In this document: piece by piece, positions 1 to 6,557 of the stretch
Numbering within the stretch: the stretch's first letter is position 1
Layout of the letters: every line of letters starts with the position of its first letter
Assembly: GCA_003354225.1 (NCBI GenBank)
Contig: PIVH01000210.1
Span: forward strand, 1 to 6,995
Length of the DNA: 6,995 bases
Reading direction: 5' to 3'
Source of the DNA: Globobulimina sp.
Lineage: Eukaryota; Foraminifera; Rotaliida
Translations under genes and position numbers: made by a program
Notes under the pieces: generated by a model
Seen by the model: the letters and a program-made list of their open reading frames with translations, nothing else
Database searches by the model: none
What the model was told of the DNA's origin: nothing

Positions 1-1826
1 GTGACGTTATACGGGGACCAGCCTTAATATTACATGCAACGTCGACTATTGTCATTGAGCCACACTGTACGGCCGAGATAAGCAAACAAGGCAACATTGA
101 AATAAGTATTGGTGATACAGAGCCGCAGCCGGTGACCACTGAATTAGACCAGATACAATTAGCTATATTTGGTCATAGATTTATGTCTATCGCAGAACAA
201 ATGGGCAGAGCTTTACAAAGGACCTCGGTTTCGACCAATATCAAAGAACGATTAGATTTTTCCTGTGCGATATTCGGTCCTTGCGGGGATTTAGTAGCAA
301 ATGCACCACATATACCGGTACATTTGGGCAGTATGCAAGATGCGGTACGATATCAGGTCAAGTTATTAGGCGATAAGATATTGGATGGCGATGTTTTAGT
401 TAGTAATCATCCCATTGCAGGCGGTACGCATTTGCCTGATATTACAGTCATTACACCGGTGTTTGCTCCCTGTGATGATACAGATGATGATAACCTGCAA
501 TTGCCTGTGTTTTGGTTGGCTTCGCGTGGACATCATGCGGATATTGGCGGCATTGCGCCAGGCTCCATGCCACCATTCAGTAAATATTTAAGTGAAGAAG
601 GCTGTGCCATTGAGTCCTTTTTCTTAGTTAAAAATGGTCGCTTTCAAGAAGATGGAATTACAAAATTATTAAACGACGGCGGCACCAGAAATTTGAGTGA
701 CAATTTATCAGATTTAAAAGCGCAAATTGCAGCCAATAAGAAAGGCAAAGAATTGATGAGATTGTTAATTGGAGAATATTCGTTATGCGTAGTGCAGGCA
801 TATATGCATCATATACAGGACAATGCGGAACAAGCGGTGCGCGCAATGTTGAAACAAATAGGCAATGCGCACGCGTACGAAGAGAAAGAGTGTGTACTAT
901 CGGCCATTGACTATATGGATGACGGTACCCAAATATGTGTGACAATTACGATAAATGGCGAGGATGGTTCCGCTATATTTGACTTTTCCGGCACCGGAGC
1001 CATGGTCTATGGCAATTGCAATGCCCCACCGGCAGTCACCTATTCTGCCATTATTTATTGTATGCGCTGTTTGGTGGAGCTAGATATCCCATTAAATCAA
1101 GGTTGTTTGAAAGCTATTACTGTCAAGATACCAAAGCATACGATTTTAAACCCATCTATTGAGTGTGGGGTGGTCGGTGGCAATGTATTGACTTCGCAGC
1201 GTATCACTGATGTTATACTGAAAGCGTTTAATGCCTGCGCTGCGTCACAGGGTTGTATGAATAATTTAACTTTTGGGGATAGCACATTTGGATATTATGA
1301 GACCATTGCAGGTGGATCCGGTGCCGGGCCACAATGGCATGGCCAATGCGGTGTGCACACACATATGACAAATACGAGAATTACGGATCCTGAAATATTT
1401 GAAAGTAGATACCCTGCGGTGTTGAGGAAGTTTTGTTTGAGGGAAAAGTCTGGCGGTGATGGTGAATTTGTTGGCGGTGATGGATGCGAACGATTTATAC
1501 AGTTTACACGACCATTGTTGGTGTCTATTCTATCGGAAAGGAGATCGTATCAACCCTTTGGATTAAATGGCGGTGGGAATGGCAAAGCTGGCTTGAATTT
1601 AATAAAAAGGAAATCTGATGGCGCGGAAATTAATATTGGATCCAAACGAAGCTATCAAACGGAAACGGGGGATATGATTAAAATATTTACGCCTGGTGGA
1701 GGTGGCTGGGGAATACCGGTACATATTGATGACAGTGATGGCAATGAGATTGTAGATAATGTAGATATTATTGATAATATTGACAATGATAACACTAGTA
1801 ACGATATTTTTGAATTTCATATGTAA
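1..1826 (+). CDS. 5-oxoprolinase (ATP-hydrolysing), 5'-truncated by the window edge
   Basis: Converts 5-oxo-L-proline to L-glutamate with ATP hydrolysis, in the cytosolic gamma-glutamyl (glutathione salvage) cycle. The frame is open from base 3, so the gene begins outside the window and about 607 residues are visible. Full eukaryotic enzymes are near 1,300 residues, so roughly half is present. Bases 15-80 encode the end of the HyuA-like half (GPALIL, then [13 protein letters not shown]). The HyuB-like half follows: [13 protein letters not shown] at 168-206, [17 protein letters not shown] at 231-281, [15 protein letters not shown] at 420-464, [18 protein letters not shown] at 522-575, [20 protein letters not shown] at 681-740, and the terminal glycine-rich TPGGGGWG at 1689-1712. 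The GTG at 132 is not a start, because matching family sequence continues upstream of it. After GGGGWG, where family members usually end soon, there is a 37-residue Asp/Asn/Ile-rich tail (1713-1823). The stop is a tandem in-frame TAA TAA. No intron or frameshift is visible. The family call is very secure; retained activity is inferred. Confidence 0.96.
   Translation, partial: DVIRGPALILHATSTIVIEPHCTAEISKQGNIEISIGDTEPQPVTTELDQIQLAIFGHRFMSIAEQMGRALQRTSVSTNIKERLDFSCAIFGPCGDLVANAPHIPVHLGSMQDAVRYQVKLLGDKILDGDVLVSNHPIAGGTHLPDITVITPVFAPCDDTDDDNLQLPVFWLASRGHHADIGGIAPGSMPPFSKYLSEEGCAIESFFLVKNGRFQEDGITKLLNDGGTRNLSDNLSDLKAQIAANKKGKELMRLLIGEYSLCVVQAYMHHIQDNAEQAVRAMLKQIGNAHAYEEKECVLSAIDYMDDGTQICVTITINGEDGSAIFDFSGTGAMVYGNCNAPPAVTYSAIIYCMRCLVELDIPLNQGCLKAITVKIPKHTILNPSIECGVVGGNVLTSQRITDVILKAFNACAASQGCMNNLTFGDSTFGYYETIAGGSGAGPQWHGQCGVHTHMTNTRITDPEIFESRYPAVLRKFCLREKSGGDGEFVGGDGCERFIQFTRPLLVSILSERRSYQPFGLNGGGNGKAGLNLIKRKSDGAEINIGSKRSYQTETGDMIKIFTPGGGGWGIPVHIDDSDGNEIVDNVDIIDNIDNDNTSNDIFEFHM
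1752..1787 (+). repeat. Degenerate in-frame 9-base tandem repeat in the 5-oxoprolinase tail
   Basis: Four consecutive 9-base units (gtagataat, gtagatatt, attgataat, attgacaat) lie exactly in frame. They encode the tripeptide pattern [V/I]-D-[N/I] four times ([12 protein letters not shown]). The repeat accounts for much of the acidic C-terminal extension beyond the conserved enzyme core and looks like coding minisatellite expansion. It is seen directly in the sequence. Whether it has a function is unknown. Confidence 0.7.
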
Positions 1827-1830
1827 TAAA
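1825..1830 (+). terminator. Probable polyadenylation signal AATAAA overlapping the stop codon
   Basis: A canonical AATAAA begins at the second base of the TAA stop (1824-1826) of the 5-oxoprolinase gene. If used, cleavage 10-30 bases downstream would leave a 3' UTR of only about 20-35 bases. That suits the 111-base gap before the next coding start. The motif is seen; its use is inferred. Confidence 0.45.
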
Positions 1831-1838
1831 AACAGGAT

Positions 1839-1853
1839 TTGCATTGCATTGCA
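1839..1853. repeat. Three tandem copies of TTGCA in the intergenic spacer
   Basis: TTGCA occurs three times head to tail, 13 bases after the 5-oxoprolinase stop. It is the only obvious repeat in the 111-base gap between the two same-strand genes. It lies where the 3' end of the first transcript and the promoter of the sulfatase gene must both fall. It may be a regulatory element or a simple microsatellite. Confidence 0.5.
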
Positions 1854-1937
1854 TCTATACAGCCTGAGTACTCTCTAAGTTCAACTGATATTTTTTTACA
1901 CTTACCACTAACTTCCAAAGGTTGTTAATATATTACC

Positions 1938-3470
1938 ATGTCAGCAGTTGTTTTAGTATCTGTACCATTGCAATTGCTGAGTCTCTTTGTTGGAGCCTCA
2001 TGCGGTTCCATCGGTGGTAATGGCCCCAATTTTTTATTATTATTTCCAGATCAATGGCGATTTGATTGGGCAGATGAATATTACATTGATAATCTACAGA
2101 TTGCTACACCAACATTTCAGAGTATTGTTGAAAATGGAACAAGATTTAGCCGCACCACCGTTGCTTCACCGCTTTGTGCTCCGTCTCGAGCGTGTTTGGC
2201 CGCAGGGAAAGAATACGATTATTGCTATGTGCCAACGAATGCATTTGATTTCCCTACAAACACGACAACATTTTATAAATTATTGCAAGACAATGGATAC
2301 TGGCTCATGGTCTCTGGCAAAGACGATTTGACCAAACAGAGTGGCTGTGGCATTGACGGAACATATCGATTGAAAGAATTGGGATTTGATGCTCAAAAAA
2401 GGTGCAAAGGCAAACTGGATAACACTGCTCCTTTTCCAAAGGTAACTGACCCATTCGCTGCATATTTATCACGGCATTTCAGTTTGAACCACAACGGAGA
2501 GAACGACACAGAATGGAACATCACCGATTATTGCAATCATTATTGTTGTAAAGACCATGCCTGCACTGAATGGACAACTGTTGCTGACGAAGCCTACGAA
2601 GACAACTGGATCACTGCAAATACCTTAAATCTGTTGGATAATATTCCAAATAATAAGTCATGGTTTTTACAAATAAATTGGGCAGGACCTCATCCCCCAT
2701 TTATTGTAACCAAACGCATGAATGAGTCGGTAGGGAATCGCAGTTATAATTATCCAATGAATGCAAGCGAGAACGAAGAGGATATGCTGAATACGCGAAG
2801 AGATTATACGGCAGAGATTGAGAACTTAGACACTGCGTTTTCTTTAATTATAAATAAAATTCGTGATTTGGGAGAGTATGGCAATACAATTATTTGTGTG
2901 TCGTCCGATCACGGCGAAATGTTGGGAGATTTTGATTCGTGGCAGAAGTCGCAGCCTTGGGTTGCTTCTACAAATGTTCCCTTTGTCTGTATGGGACCGG
3001 GCATTCAGAGAAATAATACAATTTCTACATATGTCACAAATATGGACATTGCCGGAACTGTTCTCGATTATTCATCGATAGCTTTATTGCCTGCTATGAG
3101 CACAAGGTCATTGCGGCCATTTTTGAATGGAAGTTGGGATGATCGGAATAATGAGTATCGAGATTATGTGGTTTCTGGTTTGAATAACTGGCGGAGTGTG
3201 GTCCAGGATGTAAATAAAAGCACAACATGGAAATTTATTTGCTGTCAGGGACAGTGTCCGGGAAGGAAGCATTGGATAATTAATGATGGTTTGGTCGAGT
3301 TGTTGTTCAATGTGGTTCGAGATGTTTATGAAGAAACGGACGTTGCTCATTTATATCCAAATGTTGTGAACCAATTAAAAGAATTCTTGCCTCGGAACTT
3401 CTGCGTTCCTGGCAATTATACACAAAAATGGAATGATACCGACATTTCAGATGAACAATACTTACATTAA
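1938..3470 (+). CDS. Secreted or lysosomal-type sulfatase (formylglycine-dependent)
   Basis: Predicted sulfate-ester hydrolase of the alkaline-phosphatase-like superfamily, 510 residues, the normal size for the family. Residues 1 to about 22 form a hydrophobic signal peptide, so the protein should enter the secretory pathway. Catalytic landmarks are in the expected order: N31-FLLLFPDQ-39, with D38 and Q39 where many sulfatases have an Asp-Asp pair; CAPSRACLAAGK at 80-91, where C80 is the residue converted to formylglycine; SGKDDL at 126-131, with the active-site lysine K128; GPHPPF at 250-255, with H252; SDHGEMLGD at 323-331, with metal ligands D324 and H325; and WQKSQPW at 335-341, with K337. 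Thirteen N-X-S/T sequons (for example N66, N194, N262, N397, N499) and cysteine groups (199, 203, 204, 209; 435, 436, 440) fit an extracytosolic glycoprotein. There is no C-terminal membrane anchor. The CAPSRACLA-GKEYDY and GKDDLTK stretches resemble a sulfatase group I recall from algae and other marine microbes, suggesting carbohydrate-sulfate substrates, but this is inference. The first ATG is the start; the stop is TAA TAA. Confidence 0.94.
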   Translation: MSAVVLVSVPLQLLSLFVGASCGSIGGNGPNFLLLFPDQWRFDWADEYYIDNLQIATPTFQSIVENGTRFSRTTVASPLCAPSRACLAAGKEYDYCYVPTNAFDFPTNTTTFYKLLQDNGYWLMVSGKDDLTKQSGCGIDGTYRLKELGFDAQKRCKGKLDNTAPFPKVTDPFAAYLSRHFSLNHNGENDTEWNITDYCNHYCCKDHACTEWTTVADEAYEDNWITANTLNLLDNIPNNKSWFLQINWAGPHPPFIVTKRMNESVGNRSYNYPMNASENEEDMLNTRRDYTAEIENLDTAFSLIINKIRDLGEYGNTIICVSSDHGEMLGDFDSWQKSQPWVASTNVPFVCMGPGIQRNNTISTYVTNMDIAGTVLDYSSIALLPAMSTRSLRPFLNGSWDDRNNEYRDYVVSGLNNWRSVVQDVNKSTTWKFICCQGQCPGRKHWIINDGLVELLFNVVRDVYEETDVAHLYPNVVNQLKEFLPRNFCVPGNYTQKWNDTDISDEQYLH

Positions 3471-3489
3471 TAATTAAAATATATACAAT
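3471..3489. other. 19-base convergent intergenic gap
   Basis: Only 19 A/T-rich bases separate the stops of the sulfatase (+) and the membrane protein (-). An ATTAAA variant poly(A) signal lies on the + strand at 3473-3478. No AATAAA is seen on the - strand here. Both mRNAs must extend into the opposing coding region, so their 3' ends must overlap. Confidence 0.6.
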
Positions 3490-4575
3490 TTACAAAGCAC
3501 CGGCTTCATTATTTGATGCAACTTCTGTTCCCATAAACTGATATTGCGGAGAAACGCACTTTTCTTGACCTGTTGTTTCTGCCTTTCCTCTTTTCATTCG
3601 CTGTCGTATTGCTTTGAATATATACATTGATACAAATATCAATAAACCCAAAGCCAACAATTGAAGCGGCACTACATTGCCATTATTAATAATATTGTTA
3701 TCTTCAATTTGCAGCATTTGCATAAAGTCTGGTGTGTCAAATGAGCCATATTCAATAACAGTGGACTCGAAAATACATTCGATTGCTTTATCCCCTTTGT
3801 TTTCAAAATGAAATAAGTAATCACCAGATGGTAATTCTGCAATTTTGCTGTTTTTATCAACTTCATCTAATCCAACTGCTATTTCTTCAGAACCAAAATC
3901 CAATGAAACTACACTTGAAATAAAATCTTTTTGTTGAATATCTGGTGCTAAATTTTGAAAAATAACTGTTGCGGATATCGATTGTGAGTCCGTTTGCCTC
4001 TCCGTTTCAGGAACAAAAGCAACATCTTTGTCGAGTAACTTTCTTGCTGCATTTTTATCCATTTCCTCAATGATATCTTGTCGATCATCAAACGATGCAA
4101 ATAATACATTGATACTTTTACCCCTTCCAACTGTGATTGATTTGCTTTGCTTTCTCTTCAATATGTCATCAAATACAGCCACTGAAGCAATGGGCAATGG
4201 GATGTCATTGCATTTAATTAATAAATGTTGCTTTCTTTGACCAGCCATTGTTTTAAACACAAATATTAATTCACCATTTATTGATTCGTATGGCTCCTTC
4301 TCTGTGGCCACACCGTTGATGATAATGCGACAATGTTTGGACGTATCACTTGCACCAAACATAAAATGCGTCAATACATTGTCGAAAAATAAAGATGGAG
4401 CGATAGGTTCGACTGCAACTCGCACAAAATATTGCCGTTTATGAGCATGTTTGATATGAAAACATTTTTTCTCTGCTTTTTTTTGTTTTGCTGCAACGGA
4501 TACATTTGCCATTGCGATTTGCCCCGATGACACTGAGGTACATCCTTTCTTTTTTACTTTTGTATTGCCTCTCAT
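3490..4575 (-). CDS. Unrecognised single-pass membrane protein, possibly with two beta-rich repeats
   Basis: I do not recognise this 361-residue protein. The start is well bounded: an in-frame TAA lies one codon upstream of the ATG (4579-4581), and the context AAAGAATGA has A at -3. Residues 1-47 are basic (Lys/Arg/His-rich) and lack a signal peptide. Residues 50-290 alternate short hydrophobic beta-like stretches with charged loops. Residues 301-320 (VVPLQLLALGLLIFVSMYIF) form one membrane helix, followed by a strongly basic segment (K321, R324, R326, K328, R329, K331) and a short tail ending NNEAGAL. The positive-inside rule puts the tail in the cytosol and the main domain in the lumen or outside, which conflicts with the absent signal peptide. 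Two segments, about 51-137 and 202-281, share spacing features (an AP pair, a following FG, then NGELIFVF versus SGDYLFHF), suggesting a duplicated beta-sandwich. An upstream exon encoding a signal peptide is excluded in this reading frame unless spliced in. No function is assigned. The reading frame itself is convincing by length and composition. Confidence 0.82.
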   Translation of the reverse strand: MRGNTKVKKKGCTSVSSGQIAMANVSVAAKQKKAEKKCFHIKHAHKRQYFVRVAVEPIAPSLFFDNVLTHFMFGASDTSKHCRIIINGVATEKEPYESINGELIFVFKTMAGQRKQHLLIKCNDIPLPIASVAVFDDILKRKQSKSITVGRGKSINVLFASFDDRQDIIEEMDKNAARKLLDKDVAFVPETERQTDSQSISATVIFQNLAPDIQQKDFISSVVSLDFGSEEIAVGLDEVDKNSKIAELPSGDYLFHFENKGDKAIECIFESTVIEYGSFDTPDFMQMLQIEDNNIINNGNVVPLQLLALGLLIFVSMYIFKAIRQRMKRGKAETTGQEKCVSPQYQFMGTEVASNNEAGAL

Positions 4576-4838
4576 TCTTTATTTGTTTTTGATGAACTTT
4601 GATAATTGCTGTTGAGATCGAGTAGAGACTGCTTTAATTTAATTGTATATTTTTGTGCGCTAAAATTAACAAATTGCGACAAATTATGTACTGCCATAAT
4701 TGAAATTGGTTTATTAAACCAGCTGCATGTGATCCCAATTAATTGTGATTGTATCAGAACGGTTTTATTTTGTGGATTATCTCATTAACGCAACCCATAT
4801 TTTCTTTAATTTACAGTACGAGTTTTTTCTTTAAAGTA
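4576..4838. promoter_or_regulatory. Divergent promoter region between the two unknown genes
   Basis: These 263 bases separate the starts of the oppositely oriented genes at 3490-4575 and 4839-6422, so both promoters should lie here. The region is T-rich and A/T-rich with no clear TATA box that I would defend. It holds a perfect 10-base palindrome CAATTAATTG at 4736-4745. Near the right end is a splice-acceptor-like arrangement ending at 4816. Co-regulation from a shared bidirectional promoter is possible but is not shown by the sequence. Confidence 0.5.
4783..4816 (+). other. Splice-acceptor-like site in the 5' leader of the coiled-coil gene
   Basis: A branch-point-like CATTAAC (4783-4789) is followed by a T-rich stretch (from about 4799) and TTTACAG ending at 4816, only 22 bases before the ATG at 4839. 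Possible donors for a 5' UTR intron are GTATAT at 4645 or GTACTG at 4688, both weak. Alternatively it could accept a trans-spliced leader, or it could be chance in T-rich DNA. Only transcript data would decide. Confidence 0.3.
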
Positions 4839-6422
4839 ATGGACGATGATCTGGACTTCAGCAATGATGGTTTGCTTCGTCAATTGCAATCTCACAAAGA
4901 AGAAACCCAAAAGAGGTTAAACGAATGTCGTGACGGCTTGCAATCGACAGTGGATCAAATATCTCACATTGAACACAAGCGCGAAATTTTAAGATTAAAC
5001 ATCGAAAAAGAATTTGAAAAAACGCGTTTAAATATGTTGTACATTTTGGATAAGCGCAGGAAAGCATTGCTGAAACAACTCGACTCAGAAATTGATAGAA
5101 AACGAGAATTATTATTACAGCGAGTGCACATTTATCAAACTCAAATCATCGAAGCCGCAGAACTTCAGCCCGAGATCTTGAAATTAGAAAAATATGAATT
5201 AAACAACAACCAACACATTCAATTGCAATCCAACGATTCCTTAACAATCCATTTTAACAAATTTATCCACCAAAACAAGCAAAAATTCTTCTCACCAAAA
5301 AAAAAGGCGGCACCACAGAGGGCACCGCCACCCGTTCCACCTCACAACAGCCACAACGATGATTTTATCACTGTGCCATCGCCGGCTTTGCATAATTTGC
5401 CCATTCACATTCACATCAAACCGGAGCTTGACGGAGAGGGCAAAAACGAGCCAGAATATGCACCGACAACTTTAGCAAAAAAAAGATTATTGTTGGAATT
5501 GGAGAAGTTTTTATTTTATAAGCCACCGACTCCAAATAAGCCGCATGTTGACTTCATATGCCATCGCAACAAATTTGTGACAGATTTGGAGGGCAAACTT
5601 GCGAAATATGGGCATATTGAAAGTTCATCGGGTTCGCTGGCGTTGGACCTGCAATATTCGATCAATATGGGCATGAATTGGATGGTAAACAAAACGAATC
5701 CGATTGTTAGTTTTGGCTCAATGCTGGCGAATGGATTCAAGAAAAAAGAGCAAAGCAAAGAATTGAAGACCATCCCGCCGCCGCTGTTGATTATTTATTT
5801 GAGTCCGATGGAGAAAGCATTGGCGGAGCAATTTGCAGAATGTTTGACATTAATCACAAACGAATCGGGTGTCATCATCAGTGTGGTGGAGAATGCTCAG
5901 CATAAAGCCATCCAGAAATGGCTGGATCCGGCATCCATAAATGCCACAAAAACTGCCATGGATAAGATTGTGTGGAATGGAGAGAAGGAAGCAATGCATG
6001 AGAACGACTATGCGTATAATCCAGATTTGGAGAGCGAGAAAACAGCGCATTGTGGACAGCGCAGTGTGTTGCGAGTTTGCATATTGTTGTACGGAGAGAG
6101 CCAAACAAGTGAGTTTATAAATGATTTGGTGCAGCAATATGAGAATAAGTATAATGTGAAAAGTCTCTGTGGCGTGGAAATGAAGAAAGTGATGGATAAG
6201 GCACCAAATAATAAGTTTGAGGATTGTCCAAACTGTTATATTGGCAATATATTTTATGATGAGAATGAAGGCATTGTTGAAGGACAAGAAACCATCTTTC
6301 AATCTATTGCAAAATGTGTGTTTTCACCCAATGAGTTTGATGATGAGGAAATAAATGATGATGAAGTAAATGGTAATTATCACAATGGCCATAAAAGTGC
6401 GAACTCATTTCAAATAATGTAA
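4839..6422 (+). CDS. Unrecognised coiled-coil protein with proline-rich linker and alpha/beta-like C-terminal half
   Basis: I do not recognise this 527-residue, probably cytosolic protein. The ATG at 4839 is chosen because it is the first in-frame ATG and has G at -3 and +4. The open frame extends upstream to 4749, but only with a TTG, and a splice-acceptor-like site lies between. Residues about 10-125 are a Lys/Glu/Arg-rich heptad-like coiled coil, recalling those of TRIM-type or scaffold proteins, though no RING or B-box is present. Residues 154-168 are basic then proline-rich; R161-APPPVP-167 matches the class I SH3 ligand pattern RxxPxxP. Residues about 215-310 are mixed helical. Residues about 322-500 alternate hydrophobic strands (PPPLLIIYL at 323-331, SGVIISVV at 343-350, SVLRVCILLYG at 409-419) with helices, suggesting an alpha/beta fold. 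A CPNC motif lies at 463-466. The tail, from 500, is Asp/Glu/Asn-rich. There is no signal peptide or membrane segment. It ends in four in-frame TAA codons. No function is assigned; a scaffold or adaptor role is only a guess. Confidence 0.85.
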   Translation: MDDDLDFSNDGLLRQLQSHKEETQKRLNECRDGLQSTVDQISHIEHKREILRLNIEKEFEKTRLNMLYILDKRRKALLKQLDSEIDRKRELLLQRVHIYQTQIIEAAELQPEILKLEKYELNNNQHIQLQSNDSLTIHFNKFIHQNKQKFFSPKKKAAPQRAPPPVPPHNSHNDDFITVPSPALHNLPIHIHIKPELDGEGKNEPEYAPTTLAKKRLLLELEKFLFYKPPTPNKPHVDFICHRNKFVTDLEGKLAKYGHIESSSGSLALDLQYSINMGMNWMVNKTNPIVSFGSMLANGFKKKEQSKELKTIPPPLLIIYLSPMEKALAEQFAECLTLITNESGVIISVVENAQHKAIQKWLDPASINATKTAMDKIVWNGEKEAMHENDYAYNPDLESEKTAHCGQRSVLRVCILLYGESQTSEFINDLVQQYENKYNVKSLCGVEMKKVMDKAPNNKFEDCPNCYIGNIFYDENEGIVEGQETIFQSIAKCVFSPNEFDDEEINDDEVNGNYHNGHKSANSFQIM

Positions 6423-6557
6423 TAATAATAATATGTTATTGTTGTTTGTGGTATAAATAATTTTAATGTGATATTATTAACGCGTGATAGTAAATTACAA
6501 GTCACTCACTTTACTTTTTTCACCTTAAGAAAAATATCTTAAAATTTAACATGGCTT
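6423..6557. other. Convergent AT-rich 3' spacer
   Basis: These 135 bases separate the stops of the coiled-coil gene (+) and the transporter gene (-). The spacer begins with a TAA triplet run that includes the stop codon (6420-6433) and contains T-rich stretches. There is no AATAAA on the + strand; the AATAAT repeats directly after the stop are a possible variant poly(A) signal. Nothing gene-like is seen. Confidence 0.55.
6525..6542. repeat. Short inverted repeat TTAAGA / TCTTAA
   Basis: A 6-base perfect inverted repeat (6525-6530 and 6537-6542) has a 6-base A/T loop and lies about 15 bases downstream of the transporter stop on the minus strand. The stem is weak and A/T-rich. It could be chance, or a 3'-end RNA element shared by the two convergent transcripts. 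Confidence 0.3.

Noticed and set aside
132-134. GTG as the start of the 5-oxoprolinase reading frame
   Set aside because: The frame is open to base 3 and the upstream residues ([19 protein letters not shown]) match the end of the HyuA half, so the gene is cut by the window edge rather than starting here.
1599-1844. 81-residue Ile/Asn/Tyr-rich reading frame on the minus strand
   Set aside because: It is antisense to the conserved C-terminus and acidic repeat tail of 5-oxoprolinase; its composition follows from the repeat.
1837-1844. ATTTGCAT, identical to an octamer factor binding site
   Set aside because: That factor family is animal-specific, nothing suggests an animal genome, and the match arises from the TTGCA repeat.
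1987-2331. 114-residue + strand reading frame inside the sulfatase gene
   Set aside because: It is an out-of-frame shadow across the conserved catalytic region; the sulfatase frame carries every family motif.
2442-2450. GTAACTGAC as a possible intron donor in the sulfatase gene
   Set aside because: The surrounding residues (VTDPFAAYLS) fit the family and the frame continues without a stop, so it is coding.
1-3470. 5-oxoprolinase and sulfatase as an operon for sulfur or glutathione metabolism
   Set aside because: The genome looks eukaryotic, one enzyme is cytosolic and the other secreted, a poly(A) signal lies between them, and no shared substrate is evident.
4749-4838. 30-residue hydrophobic N-terminal extension of the coiled-coil protein, resembling a signal peptide
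   Set aside because: It would need a TTG start, contains no ATG, and spans a splice-acceptor-like site. The ATG at 4839 has good context and gives a typical soluble N-terminus.
5297-5305. Run of nine A's as a possible frameshift or slippage site
   Set aside because: The frame continues sensibly on both sides (SPKKKAAPQR) and needs no shift.
5850-6302. 150-residue hydrophobic reading frame on the minus strand
   Set aside because: It is the antisense of the coiled-coil gene. Charged, Asp/Glu/Asn-rich sense codons produce Ile/Leu/Phe/His-rich antisense, and no family pattern or independent signal is visible.
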